This document shows, one piece after another, positions 32,380 through 45,400 of a stretch of 64,000 nucleotides of DNA. The stretch is from Lutraria lutraria (lineage: Eukaryota > Mollusca > Bivalvia > Venerida > Mactridae), in contig OZ026844.1 in NCBI GenBank assembly GCA_964023205.1, positions 36,441,326-36,505,325 of the forward strand. Direction: 5' to 3'. Below the pieces are notes generated by a model. It saw nothing but the letters and a program-made list of their open reading frames with translations. It was not told where the DNA came from and searched no databases. Numbering within the stretch: position 1 is the first letter of the stretch; the number at the start of each line of letters is the position of its first letter. Position numbers and translations under genes: made by a program.

Positions 32380-34970
32380 CTGATTTAACCGTCAGCGGCT
32401 TATAAAGCCAGTGTGGGGCACTATTAGGCACTCCAGTATCTATACATAGAATTAACCTCTAAGTTAAGATCAACTTTGCATATACATAATATTTCTTCAT
32501 AAAGTAGCTATTGAGCACATGTATCAGTATTTTAGATATGTATTTATTCGCGTAACAAGATCGTAAATACCAGTTTAAAAAAGACAGAGAGTATTATTGG
32601 TGTTAATTCTTTATAAGCCATTGAACCTGTGGTTTGAGAACAAGGAACGGGGTTTTAGTGGAAGGCGATGAATATTGCAGAATAGTTCGTCACCCCGGTA
32701 CCTGGTGACACAATAGAAACCTTGCCACGGATTTAGACAAAACGTTTTAACACATATAAATAAAACCTCAACAAATATAATAATGTGTCTATAAATAACC
32801 AAATCCATAGTTCATTATTTATTGAAAGATTATCTTCTATTTCTATCGAATTCTATGTATAACTTATGCATGATTAATGAAATTATGAATCATAATTAAT
32901 ACATGCGCATGAAGCAGCTTGCACAATTGTGCATTATTGCGTTAACAAATCACGATAGTTTTGTGTCACGTGACTTAACCAAGCACGCGCATTCGATTAT
33001 AATTACATAAGGAAGTTAAATTACCGTAATCGTACTTTTATACTTATACACAAACTCTGGTACCTGAACACATGGGCGCTGGACATTTCAACTCGGCAGA
33101 ATTCGATTTTTTACGTAACGCTGGTTCTAAAGAACACTGAATGAACCGAATTTCGCTGATTTTGGGAAATAAATGTGATACCTTTAGAAATGTAAATAGA
33201 ATTTGAACTAAACAAACGTTACAAATATGTCCGAGTCATTCAACACAAGTAAGAGGCAATTGTAAATCAAGGTAGAGAACTCCTAAAAATATCTTACATA
33301 TCAAATATAAATCCTTAAGAGTTGTCGTTCTTTGATAAACGATGTCTGCAAGCTTCATTTGTTTGTAAGGATTTTGAATTTAAAATGGAGCGGGGTCAAA
33401 ATGAGACAACGAACAGAAAATCGTAAACATGTGTATATAAGGGAGGAGATATTTAAGAGAGGGAGAGGATATATTTAAGAGAAGAGGTATTTACTAGAGA
33501 AGTTTACAGTGGTACACATGTAACATTAAGCGCATGATCTCCTGTCTCAGTTCAGTAGAACGCTAATGCTTGGAAAAGGGAATCAACAAGTTAACAAATT
33601 TACAAACATATGCCTGTCCTGCCACGTCGATTAGGAGACAACCGTAAATAGAAGCAACATGGACCAATTCAATGACTATAAATGTACTACTATTCGTACC
33701 TACAAGTTCGAGTTTTCTTACCGTACCTCTAGTATTTCTTTTATAAAAAAAGATAATAACGATTCATTGTGATTATCAATAAGACTTACATGTACTAGTA
33801 TTTACTCATAACGATTGTGTTTTGTAAACTCATAATGTATGTTTTATTTACAATTACATCGACCCTAATAACTCAGTCAGTGGAGTGCTTTTAAAATAAC
33901 GCAAACTTTGTACAGAAACACGCGTTCTTCGATCAGTACGATGGCAGTTTTCACCAGATTCTAAACCTCAGTTACTAAATAATGAAGAAAACTCTGATAC
34001 GTGGCTAGTGAAGCCCGTATCCCCGATAGATCTTTCAATCGTTAAATTGTATCAACACATTCTATCCCCCCCACTCGAACTATGTTACCGCTGGAAAACA
34101 TCATTTGGTGAAGCCTAGTCGCGACTCCAATAGATGAAGCGTTTGGTCTACGGAGCATTGGTTCGAGAGTTTTCACCTTGGGCACAGCACAAAATAAACG
34201 TCTATGCGGGAAACAAGGTAAGTACTGGTTCAAAATCTCAGATAACTTAGGTTAATTGTCCGCCGTTATATCACCAGTGTCTTTGAAATGAATTTTCTAT
34301 TTGAGTGACCCTGATATGACTGAAATACTGATGAAAACATTCCAAACTCAAATAAATACTCAAAGGACTCCCAACTATCTGAATCAAACATATCTCATTG
34401 GATCAATTACCGTCAAGTTGTTCTGATTCAAATTTAAAAAATGCCGCTTAACTTAACTGGAGTTTAAAAGGTAGACAACTCTTGTGTGTATCATACTTAT
34501 CGAACTTATCCATGGACGAGTTGTCTTCCTTGGTCGAAGTGAAACTTGTTTCAATACGTTCGCTTACTTTCATTTTAGTGTGACTAAATTAACTTAATTT
34601 TCTTACTCATGTTTTCCAATCGTGTTTCTGATAAGGACACTTGACCTGTTGTTGTTTTAGACAATAAACGGATACCATATGTCATGTTTCGTGGTTAAGA
34701 CTCGATTGTATTTTTGCAAGCGACATCGATGTTATGCTGGAAGTTTTTCGTAGAATAAAAAAATCTAATGGTTTAAATAATCATTACGTAAAAGATAATA
34801 ACTCGTGATTCTCTGAAATTTTATCTGATTTTTTTAAGATGGTTTAATATTAGACCAGCGACAATAAGATTCCGTGACTTTATTGAATTGTTGTCTCGTG
34901 GTACTTGTTGTAAGATCCTGAATCACTGTTCGTGTTTAGGACAATTTGGTGTCAAAAGTACAAACAAAAT
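32380..34970. other. No gene recognised
   Basis: AT-rich sequence without supportable exons. It contains scattered purine-rich stretches (about 33,440-33,500) and a B-box-like GGTTCGAGAG near 34,160. Confidence 0.35.
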
Positions 34971-34975
34971 TAACA

Positions 34976-35160
34976 GTACAGGTTCCGAGGTTATAAAACT
35001 TGTTCGATCTCCAAACTTAAATCTCATGTGTTGTTTTTCAATCATTATCAAATAATAATAATGTTATTGATACATAAGTTCTTCAGTATGATTGATCTGA
35101 CTGGATTGGAGATTTGAGCTGGGAGACTTTTCTCAACTTTTATAACCTCGGATTTGTACA
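34976..35160. mobile_element. Fold-back MITE, 185 bp with about 48 bp inverted arms
   Basis: The left end GTACAGGTTCCGAGGTTATA and the reverse complement of the right end, GTACAAATCCGAGGTTATAA, match with one indel. The similarity extends inward to TCTCCAAACTTAAATCTC versus TCTCCCAGCTCAAATCTC. The centre is AT-rich. No coding capacity. This is a typical non-autonomous DNA element of unknown family. Confidence 0.75.
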
Positions 35161-35419
35161 CCTCAAGCGAGTCATGGTATGAGTATACGAATAAGTTGAT
35201 TGGCTAAAAACTGCAGTAAACATCACTTAGAAACAAATTTAATATCAACACCACCTCGTTATGAAGATTCCGTGTTTTCTAACAAGTTTTCAATATACAA
35301 TGTATTTTCATCTACAGGACAGTCTCAATGTTTGGACCGTTTTGTGGTCCGGGATAGTTTTTAACATCGATGTTTTCTTGTAAATTTTGTTTCTACTAGT
35401 ATTTGTTTATATATATCGA

Positions 35420-35630
35420 GTTTTACGCCCCTTTTCAACAGTCAGAGTCATGTGAGGCGGACAGTTCATCTAACCATCGTTCCTGGGAAGAACCAGTACT
35501 AGACTCAAATCCTCCGTAAGCAACTGCCTACTTTCTTACATAAAGAGACATGGTCGGTAGCGGGGCTCGAACCCACGACCCTTTATCAGTGAGAGGTTAC
35601 AGTGAGAGACAGGTCTATTTCTATTTGTAT
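35420..35630 (-). repeat. tRNA-derived SINE-like repeat, minus orientation
   Basis: On the minus strand it carries CTCTCACTGATAAAGGGTCG followed by TGGGTTCGAGCCCCGCTACC, a perfect B-box and T-arm-like stem. The body continues with ACTAGTACTGGTTCTTCCC-type sequence to about 35,430. The 5' A-box portion is degraded. Confidence 0.6.
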
Positions 35631-35671
35631 ATACATGTATTCAGTACATTTGTCATAAGGAAAGTTTTCTT

Positions 35672-35840
35672 CTTTAAGGTGCAGTAGTGTAGGGGTAGAG
35701 CGACGGACTCCTAACCCGTAGGTTGCGGGTTTAAATGCCGTCATTGGCGGAATCTGGCCGGAACCTTCACAATCCCTTGCGAGTACTGATCAGAATCCAG
35801 GAAGCAGTCATCGAGAGTTTTTTAACGTATAAGTTGAAAG
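35672..35840 (+). repeat. tRNA-derived SINE-like repeat
   Basis: TAGTGTAGGGGTAGAGCG matches an A box. ACGGA-CTCCTAA-CCCGT forms an anticodon-arm-like stem-loop, and GCGGGTTTAAATGCCG is a weakened B box. A unique-looking 90 bp body follows. The stems are too decayed for a working tRNA. Confidence 0.65.
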
Positions 35841-36272
35841 TACTTGCTTTACAATCGATGTAAAATAAATAAGTTTGATAAAACTTCAAACTAATATTTC
35901 TTTTGTAGTTCATCTTGAATTAATTATGGCACTACAAACATATTAGTATATTACCTGGTGTAATTTTAAACATTCAACTGACCTATACTAATCTAGGATG
36001 TCCGAGTGTCGCCGTCACGGTAGTTATGGAAACTAGAATTCCGCTTATCAACGTCTGTTTAAAGTTGAAGTGGCCACATTAAACGTATCATGAAGTTAAA
36101 GATAACTTGAACAATGAAGATCCTATCTGAATGAGATTTGTGTCAGCTTATTTTAAGGTAATAAAGTAAAGATAGCTATTAGTACGTGAGTCTTCAGTTG
36201 TCTTTCAAAATTTCTTCAGGTTGTTGAATTTATTACGTATGGGTTGTCACTTTTCTTCAGGTCTGTGAATAC

Positions 36273-36370
36273 AGGCTCGCCCACTTAGCCCTATAGGTAG
36301 AACATTAGATCCACAGACCTCGGGTTCAAACCCTGAACACGACACATGTTCTTAATGGCAAAACAGTGTC
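36273..36370 (+). repeat. tRNA-derived SINE-like repeat with intact T-arm
   Basis: TTAGCCCTATAGGTAGAAC resembles an A box. TCGGGTTCAAACCCTGA forms a T-arm with five paired positions and a canonical TTCAAAC loop. An acceptor stem is not formed. It is the best preserved of the tRNA-like units here. Confidence 0.65.
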
Positions 36371-36379
36371 AATTTGAAC

Positions 36380-37600
36380 GTGTCACGGTTAAGTGGATTA
36401 ATTATTTCACGCTATTTTCTGTTTACTAGTATTGTAATAGATCATGATATTCAAAGGTTTCTATCTTACTTGCTTAAAAACTAAAAAGCCTAACTTAACA
36501 TTTTAATACTGAAAAAGTAACACGTCTTTATGATTATACATGTAGTAATAACTATCAATATTCCATAACTTGTGTAATAACTCAATTATTATATTAATGT
36601 TATAGTGTTGAAGTTTGAAATTATATTAAGAAATTGTATCATAAATGATTTATTGTCGCCCCGCTAATAGGATTAAATAAATAAACAGTAAATGTACTTT
36701 TAATATAAATACATAGTCTGTTACGAGTGTTAGCTCGATATAACCTTCATTGTTTCTTAATGTTACACTTTTAAAACACTCAAGTCAAGTTACTCAACCC
36801 TCGGTTCCGGTTTCATATAAATTTTAGCGTACCCGACCGATGTCTTCCGAAGTTTTTAACATTCGACATATGCGTATTATAATAATCACAAAATCATGTA
36901 GTTCTAAATCACGCTGTTCTAATTTTAAATTTGCCATTGTCAATAAAACTACGAAGAAAACGTAATTACATTCTACGTTGTATAAACATAGAATTCTTAG
37001 ATATGTTATTTTTATAAACACCATCTGGTGATTTTTTTAACCAATCCATTTTACTAACAAAACAATTAGCAATGTTTAAATGATCCATTGTTTGTATTAA
37101 TAAATAAACTTAGATGTGAGGATGTAAGTCAATTTATCGTGTCATAATATCCAGTCGTTTGACAGTGATAGGGTCAAAATAAGCCTCGGGATATTTAGCT
37201 ATTGTCACTAAGTTTGAATGCGGAACTATATATTATAACAAAATACGCTTGTAAGTGAATACTTGCTGTAACAAGTACACTGGCAACTATAGTTATTACA
37301 GAATTGTAACAAAATATGAATAATATCGTTATTGGAAAATTCATTGCGACGAAATAATTCTGTGCTCTGCCATCGGAACGAAAAATCATCAGCGGCAAAT
37401 ATACTCGATGATCAGAACAAGCGACGAGTAAAGCCAAGCGCTTCACTACCTTCTGTTTCACTTTCCGTGTAGCCTTCTTAGGATTGAGTCGGTAGAGAAC
37501 GAAGTGATATTAGTTCCATCTGGATATATGGTAGAATATTAAAGAAGAACTAAACATAGGAAAGATATAGATCGGTGTTAGGTGACATAACGTATTGTTA
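36380..37600. other. No gene recognised, upstream of the secreted-protein exon
   Basis: AT-rich. The minus-strand frames at 36,824-37,024 and 37,195-37,461 lack codon structure and splice context. Confidence 0.35.
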
Positions 37601-37627
37601 AAATATCATATTACAAATAGAATCGGG

Positions 37628-37636
37628 GTATATATT
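37628..37636 (+). promoter_or_regulatory. Candidate TATA box for the secreted-protein exon
   Basis: GGGTATATATTC about 130 nt upstream of the ATG at 37763. It fits a 5' leader of about 100 nt. Motif match only. Confidence 0.35.
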
Positions 37637-37762
37637 CAACACAGAAGCGTGAACAAAAAAAGTGAAATACACCAAAAAGGATTTTATTTCACAACTGTTT
37701 ATTTAAGCTGATTTATACTACCTGAATTTTTGATTTTTTTGACGGATTACATAAAAGGAAAA

Positions 37763-38048
37763 ATGGAAAAGGGAATTTATGCCGCTGTGTTTGTTGTTAT
37801 CGCGTTTTTCGCGTGCGTCGTGCACGGGTGCTCCAAGCTTGAGGCCGGTGCTCGTCACCCGGAGAGCCTCGAAGAAGACAACAGGAAAATCTATTACTCG
37901 GACTACGTGGTCTACGGAAGAATCTTAGAAAATGTCACAGGAAATTATCCCTTTAAGTCTAAACAAGGGGTCTATTCCGTCAATTTCAATGTATTGTGTA
38001 CTTATAAAGGTGAAAACTTCCCGAAAAACATCGTCATTGCTGGTTTAG
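37763..38048 (+). CDS. First exon of a secreted protein, possibly NTR/TIMP-like (partial gene)
   Basis: ATG in good context, then the signal peptide core YAAVFVVIAFFACVVHG, with a cysteine directly after the predicted cleavage site. The mature part has YYSDYVVYGRILENVTG, YSVNFNVLCTYKG and FPKNIVIAGL. The frame ends at a GTGAGT donor, phase 1, after 95 codons. The stretch is clearly GC-richer than its surroundings, as expected for coding DNA. An N-terminal Cys followed by 'DYV..G...' and 'Y.V.....YKG' is reminiscent of netrin-like/TIMP folds, but the similarity is weak and the function is unknown. A second in-frame ATG at 37730 would precede the leader with charged residues and is less likely. 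Later exons are not established inside the window. Confidence 0.7.
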
Positions 38049-38049
38049 G

Positions 38050-41000
38050 TGAGTACATGTACTTTTAAATCACGTGCTAATTAAATAAATAATTTGATCG
38101 ATCGATCTATGCTCTGATATACATGTACTGGTGAAATACTTGCATTGATAGAAGTACCATAAAATCAGGATCGTACAACCATCTTTGATACACGAACGGT
38201 CTTCATGTTGGGTTGGTCATATTGTCTGTCAAGTTGAAATGTAGAATTATAGGTAATAATTGGTGATTATTAAGAGGCGATGTTAATATTGAAATGTTCT
38301 CTTATAGAAATGTTGTTGTTTTGAAACGTATTTTTTGGGGGGGTCGAGTTTAAGTCTAGTGTTGTAGCATCTTGACCATCATGCTAATACTCGCATGTTT
38401 TACGGAGTTTCATCTCTGGTCCACAAAGTTTAAATCCTAATTCAACAGTTAACTTGATGATAGAGGTATTTGTACCGAAGACCATGCGTCATTATGATTT
38501 TATAGGTGGTGGTATGTTGTTAAGAAATAGTTGCCACATTTTTTTACCATTATACTTAGCTACATAGGAAATATTGTAAAACGACACCGTGATTATACTG
38601 TTACTCATAAATAATTCACTGTCTTACAAGCTACGACCATAACGTAAAATTACAAGAACCAGGAAAAATTCCAACTCATTTACTGCTCTGATATACAAGG
38701 ATCGTTTCTGATCTGATTAACATTTTCTTATTTGATGGATATTTTATCATAATTCAACATCATGTTAGCATATTGTCATTGAAGGAAGTTTAGGAGATAT
38801 AGATATATACATGTATGTAGCCACAGTTAACACTTGTGTTGTTATAGGAAAGACAACGGACACGTTAAAATCATGCGTTCGGAGTGTTTGATATTAAAGA
38901 TATATCGTCAATATTGATGAACTCTTTGTTTGTGTACGTATTTTTAAATATGATTTATAACTGTACACGTATTAGAGGTCGTGTTCCCATGAGAATCATT
39001 ACATGGGATGTTATTTGTTTTGGTTCATATACCTTCCTTCGTTCAAATAAAACCAGAATAAATCCTTCAGCATTTATACTCATAATTTGGCTCAGAATCG
39101 CTCTTTAATAATTACGAACAAATTGAATGACGTTGCTGGCTATTCTCAGTTTCAAGCAGTCAATCAAAAAATGTAATTAATCAAAATCAAGTACACGCAA
39201 GTCACAAGTCATACATACGTTCGTATTTAGTCCTTTTTCTTTTCGGTGTCAATTACTTGTATATAATGACATGTATGTAAAGTAGTAACTTATTTAAAAC
39301 TACCACACAAACTGTATTTATATGATTGGCTTGGGGCATGTATTACACTGTTATCAGTACTATCGCTAATCATGACCTCGAACTATTACTAATGAGTTTT
39401 GACATTTTCAATATGATAGGACAAATGGACTTTTAATTGGTAACGATTGAATTACCTCCATTCAGCCTTTGATTTTCCAATTAGTAAACTATCCTTGACC
39501 AATTAAGTCCAACATCACATGTTGTCGTGTTGTAGTCAACATTGCTTCTCTGTTACCTTTATGTCTCGTGACTTAGTCAGAATATTGAATTAGATAATTG
39601 TCTTTTCTATTAGTTGTTAATTTTCAAGTCAGAATAATGCCAGGAATGCGATTACCATGAGAACTACATGTAAAATAGTGAAGCTATTTCTTATAGTGGT
39701 CGAAATCTCTTACTTAATTAAAGATCTTGCGTCAGGCAATTTTTTAATCAGATCAAAGTTATTTCTTCTATTATCATCAGCGACCTCAGCAGCAACTGTA
39801 TCAGCCTCAACTACATGATATGTACATTGTACATGTATGATATTAATCCTTACACCAGCTGGCCAGCTGGTCGAACTATTATACCGGCCTTCTCTTTCAT
39901 TTTTATAATTCCAAACCCTAGTAATTATGTTGATATATGTTTAAAATTTCGACAGTAAGACAATCTTAGGGATCAGAATATTGAGGTAGTTTATTTTCAA
40001 ATTATAATAATGGAAATTTTGAAAATCTGTCCGAAAATCTGTGGTAGTTATAATAATGTGGGTTTAATAAGTGAGGTTTTACTGTAAAATACTCGAGAAA
40101 TCGTACAGATTTAGAATTTTAGACACATGCTACACGTATAAAGACTATTTATTCCCCGGGTCGATATTGTTGCTAATATTGGTGTATAATGTATGATAAA
40201 ACACCATATGTCATTTTCTAAATGAACGAATAGCGTGTACTTTGGTAGCAATTGATTTTGTTCTCTGTGACAGACTGTGAAAAAGTGAAAGAAACAACAG
40301 CGAAAATCGATTTTCCTACGGTTGACTGGTTCTGTTGTAAGAAGTTATTTACTGATCGTCTGCCCGATATTCTGTTTTCTTTCTGGATGAATATTATGTA
40401 TTTTAGCGGATCGTACGATATAATCATAAACATAATCGTATTATATATGTGCTTTAAGAAATCAATCCATATTTTCCTGCCCGAAAGTTGTTGCTTTTTG
40501 TCATTGTTATCCCTTAAACAACAGAAAAACACAGATAACGTTATACTGTAAAAATATTGAGTAATAGCTAAACACAATGATATGGCAGCCTTTATGTTTC
40601 TCTAGTTTGTAACGAATGCCACTTTACTTGTCAATCGATTTCAGATTTGATCAGTACTAATTTCATGCTTCTGTTTCGCTTTGATAATCGTCTCCTGGGC
40701 CTCTTTGGTCTTACACGGAACCATACGACCGTGTCTTAAATGGATTCGAACGTTTTGGTGACACCTGGTGAAATTCGGCAGTTATCAATTGCCCGAAAAA
40801 TGTTCCGCCTTATTTATTTTCTTTGTGTTTTTGAACTTGCTGAAATAAATGGTACTGTTTTGTCACATATAACTATGTTTAAAATCATAATAGCGTGTAT
40901 TTCACCATCATTTCTTCGTTTAATTTTCACTATGCGACTTCTGTACGAATTAAATGTTATAGACATATTACGACCGGTTTTTAATTGGTGAATATATATT

Positions 41001-43310
41001 CCGTATGTTTTAAAGTCAGAACGGAGTTAGTTAATAATACATAACATGTGCTTGAAGAATTTAGGAAACATTTATGCAGATAAAGCGAACTATTTTCAAC
41101 TTGTGCCAACGTTTTCAGCACCGGGAGATCTCTTCAGTAATTCTCATTACACTGCAGTGAAATATTTTAGATTCCACGTAAAATTTCTGTTCACATGCAG
41201 GCTTTTCCCTGTGTTCTTATCATAAAAACAGTTTTTCCGCCACTTAAACTTATCTCGGCTTGAATATTACGGCTCAGTTTTAGTGCTCGCTACCGCATTT
41301 CTTATCTTTAAACAATCGGAATTTGTCACAATTGAAACGCACCCAGGCAACCTCACCCTTCTCGTTTTCGCTGCGAATATTTTCGCGCCAAAAATACCTA
41401 AAATCAAGATGCGATTGTTTTCTTAATTATGGATTGTACAAACAAATTGACCGAAACATATGTTCTCCTTTGTTAAAGTATGAAATAATTATAACTTGTA
41501 CATGAATAAAGAACCAAGCGACTTAAGGTAATGTTTAGGATTATAATCCGTGACACGTATCTCAGTAGCAGTGATAAAAACCTTTCTTTTTCTTAAGTAG
41601 GGTATTCGCTGAACGAGAAGTTAATTATTAAAATCTAATCGACTGGATACAAATTCCAAGTGCCTTACTTAACCCTGTGTAAATATAAACTGTTTATGTT
41701 TGTCTTTTGAAAATCTCTTGAAATCGCTGCAGTTGGACTGGAATTTCCAGGAAGTATTTAAGTGCATTCAACTAAATAAACGAATTATAAACATTTTGAT
41801 GAAATGTTTCAGAAAGTCATTCGGTCCGATTAACAAATTTGTATGCGGGTGGTACATTAAATTTTATCTGAAGAAATGTCAGAAACGTTTATTGTTAATA
41901 AGTTATTAGAAAATACTCTGCATTTCCTACAAATTTATATCTCTCATAAGGTCATTAATCATACTACCATGGTTGCTATTTTTATTAAGTCAAACTATCA
42001 TAGGTTGAACACTGTAAAGGACATTGAAAAACTGTGAGTTGGTTTGTAAATGTATTATATCTAATGTTTGTCGTATTGTGTTATTATCTTGTTAAGTAGC
42101 TATTACACGAAACCTGACCTTAGAAAATCGGGATCACGTGACCTTATAACGACCATAATCATGATAGTTTGTCCTGTTTGACATTCTGTATTAATGTCTG
42201 TCTAACGTTGTCTGTCCATTTGACAGCGGAGAAAAATTGCCACCCAACTTTTCTATGTAACTCGTACACTATAAGTCGCTATCCGGGTCTGTACTGACAT
42301 TTGTATAAATATAATTATGCACTTTGATGCGGGAAAATGTTTTTTTTTATCCATTCCATACTATCTGAACGATTCCGCGCGTCCTTTATACGTCTGATAG
42401 TCATTTGTTGCATTCTTAAGTAGAACTTTATCTAATAATTTGATGTTGACCCGCGAATGGTTTATAGAATTTTTGTCACATAGCTAAACATAAACGTTAT
42501 TATACGTATCCTCAAATAAATTCTCACAATCATCATGCATAATTTGATTAAATTTTGGCTCGTCAGTCTAAAATCTCGGTTAATATTTTTTCAGCCATAT
42601 TTTGGTAATTTCCCAGTGTCTACAAGTCCTTTCACTTTGCATAGCCATCACATATTTAATGACCTTGAATATTATAATTGATGTACGAAGTCATGTGTGA
42701 AACGTGAATATTTGTAATAACTCTACCATATGTGCCAGCTCCATGACAGATGCCGGAAAACTTTATGTACGCCAGTGATAGGAGTCAGTTTTCAAGAAGA
42801 CGAAGACATAACTTGACAGAACTGAAATCTATCCTTTGACCTATTGACCCTGTCTTGAACTTAGATAAAACATTTTTGTATTCTTTCATCGTGCCATCCT
42901 AACCATTATTAAATACCCAACTTCAAAATAGCTTGAAAAAAAACCCCGCCGGAAACCACCATTGAAAACGGAAACACTTTCTTGGGGTGCGTGCAACTAT
43001 GGCCGCCCCACATGAACTATTCTGTTTCTGCTTCTCCAGCATCGATCTGCCCCGCCCCGCCCCTGTATATATACATTTGTATAGTTTTCCGTGAAAGGGG
43101 AAGTTTTGAAGCTCAAACATATCTGAGACAACCCCAGACTTCTTGCAACTTATATCACATGATTACATCACAAGCATTGAGATACTCCAAGTTTTACAGC
43201 ACGTTAACTCTGTAAATTTACTATTCAAATGTCTAGATATCTGATATCTTCATACCTACGTGAATATTGTAAATACAATCCTTACATTGAAAAGAGGGAT
43301 ATAAATACCG
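38050..43310. other. Intron or intergenic DNA downstream of the secreted-protein exon
   Basis: No convincing exon. A divergent copy of the 'TTGAGGT' repeat lies around 39,960-40,090 (GAATATTGAGGTAGT, then GTGAGGTTTTACTGTA). A phase-compatible exon-like segment at 40,274 is discussed in the findings. A decayed tRNA-like string lies near 38,350. Confidence 0.35.
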
Positions 43311-43319
43311 ACTCTTTCT

Positions 43320-43425
43320 TGTATCCTCTCTCTCGTCTCTCTGGGGTGACTCTGAAATAACCACAGCTGTTGAATGGGCTAACATGTTAAACAAAAGAGA
43401 AATAAACAAATAAATTGAATTGAAA
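43320..43425 (+). repeat. 3' module of dispersed element, copy 3 of 3
   Basis: A short CTCTCTCTCGTCTCTCTGGGG tract leads into GTGACTCTGAAATAACC, ACAGCTGTTGAATGGGC and GTTAAACAAAAGAGAAATAAA. It has the same order as the copy at 28,332-28,800, with a much shorter TC tract. Confidence 0.7.
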
Positions 43426-44190
43426 CATGTGACAATATTCTGCATTTGGCCTGGAGGTTTTAATAAAACGATATTCCAATTTCCCACGTCATAATGTAAC
43501 CATGAATATTATACTAGTAACTGTTTGGCTCTGCTGTGATAGTTATATTTGCATACAAATTGTCATACCATACACTTCAAAGCATATTTGTTTTCAGATT
43601 TTTTCCTACACGCTGTGTGAATACAACTTTAAGGGAACAGTAGCATTTACAATGTAAACGTGCTCCGGAATTCAGCTCTGTTAGCTTATCAATTATGATG
43701 GTCAGTAGATAATATTTGACAAATTGACATTCGGATTAACTCTCCAAATATCCCCAGGATAAAATAAATCATTTTTTAATGAGATAGGCTACCTAGCGTG
43801 GTATATCTAATTTGGTTTTTCAATGCCAAAGTCACAGTTCCCTGTCGTTTATTGTGCGGCATAATCGTTCAAATATGGTTTATAACACTTCGGAATGCTT
43901 CGTATTTATTCGCTACACACGATGATGTTATTGCACTGTATTTACTATTTACATTGGCACGATAGGGACCTGTGAAATGTAAATACACCCAGATGACCAT
44001 TGTTATTGATAGGGTGTAGATTAGGATCAAAATGGAAGCATTTATCCATGCAACAACAAGCGAAAGAAAACATTATTATCAGTACGGGACACAAGGAAAC
44101 GTGTAAGATGTATGACCCTTTTTGATACATTATAAGTCCAACATGTGTATTGCTATTTCTTTAGCCATATTGGTAACTGAGCCATCAGTT

Positions 44191-44295
44191 CAGCTTTCCA
44201 GAGCCATCACGCATGAATTTTGAAGTACCGGGGTACCGTCTTTTTCTGCATACGCTATGCAAATGTTAAACAAGTTCCCATTCCATGTTGCAGTG
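44191..44295 (+). repeat. Dispersed repeat, copy 2 of 3
   Basis: TTCAGCTTTCCAGAGCCATC, CATGAATTTTGA, TTTTTCTGCATACGC and TATGCAAATGTTAAACAAGT align with the copy at 56,195 and, in part, with that at 7,450. Confidence 0.65.
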
Positions 44296-45335
44296 CAAGT
44301 CTAGTTTTATCCGCTAGATTCAGTGATATTCACTCTAAGACTGAGATTTAGCATCCTTTTTACGACATGTCAGTCTAAAGTAGCATCTGATTCATCTTGC
44401 TTTATGTTACATGCAGGTCTCTTGTTGTTATCATTCATAAATATTCATGAACGTGATGCATTATGGGTGATTTTAGACTTGTAACTACTGACTATGTAGA
44501 TGAACTGTTGGCCTCTTCAGTATAGACATAAACCAGTCTTGGTTTTGAGTGGTTTTACAAGGATAAGGAACGCTCTTTAAGAGACAATGGCCAATACGAC
44601 GCCATTCTCCAGACTTGGTCAGATTTACTCGGCTGATACAGAACATTGATAGAATTTAGATGTAATTTATGGCTGTTCGCGACCAACCATATCACGGCCA
44701 GCACATGTTGCATTCGATACCCATGGTCCGTTATTGACATGTAAGCTTGTTTCTTACTTCCATAACGATTAAATGGAGTCAACTGTTCGTTACCCATCAG
44801 ATTAGAATAATGACCACGTGACGGACATTACAATTAAGAATCGCTTAACCCCATTAATCAAATGGCATTCAGTGAAATTCGATTGGTTATAATGTTATAG
44901 AATGTTGTTTTACGCGCATGTTATCTCATATTATCATAGGATATCGCACCCTCTCTGCCGTCTGTCTTGATAAGGGAAAAGCGTAAATTACGGTTAATAG
45001 ATCAGAATTACATAGTATCACTTAGTTAAGTATTTTTATTAGAAGATTTGTGATAAAAGGTCGATTTGTAAGAATTCAGCTATGATGCGAGTTTTTTGTT
45101 TTTATTGATTTTGCTTCGGTCACTGTTAGCTCCACCCATCACCTGTAAAATGTTCCAACTGACTCCACTTATACCAGCTCGTGCTATAATATGACAAAAC
45201 ACTGAAGCCTGTTCACATTTTCATCTTTGCCAATTATAAAGCAATTAGGTTTTGGCTTTACGGACATTAGCATAAAAGACAATACGTTTCTATGTTTGGT
45301 ATTTCATTAAGGTGAGCCCCAAATATATATGCGGA

Positions 45336-45400
45336 AGCCACGACCGTGGTCCAGTGGTTAATGCTGGTTTTGTAATCAATGTTACCAGAGATACCGTAAT
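45336..45400 (+). repeat. Decayed tRNA-derived SINE-like sequence
   Basis: CGTGGTCCAGTGGTTAATGC is a good A-box-like string. The expected B box about 35 bases later is degraded. Confidence 0.4.

Noticed and set aside
34042..34233. 63-residue frame with a B-box-like GGTTCGAGAG on the other strand
   Set aside because: No A box at tRNA spacing and no coding signature.
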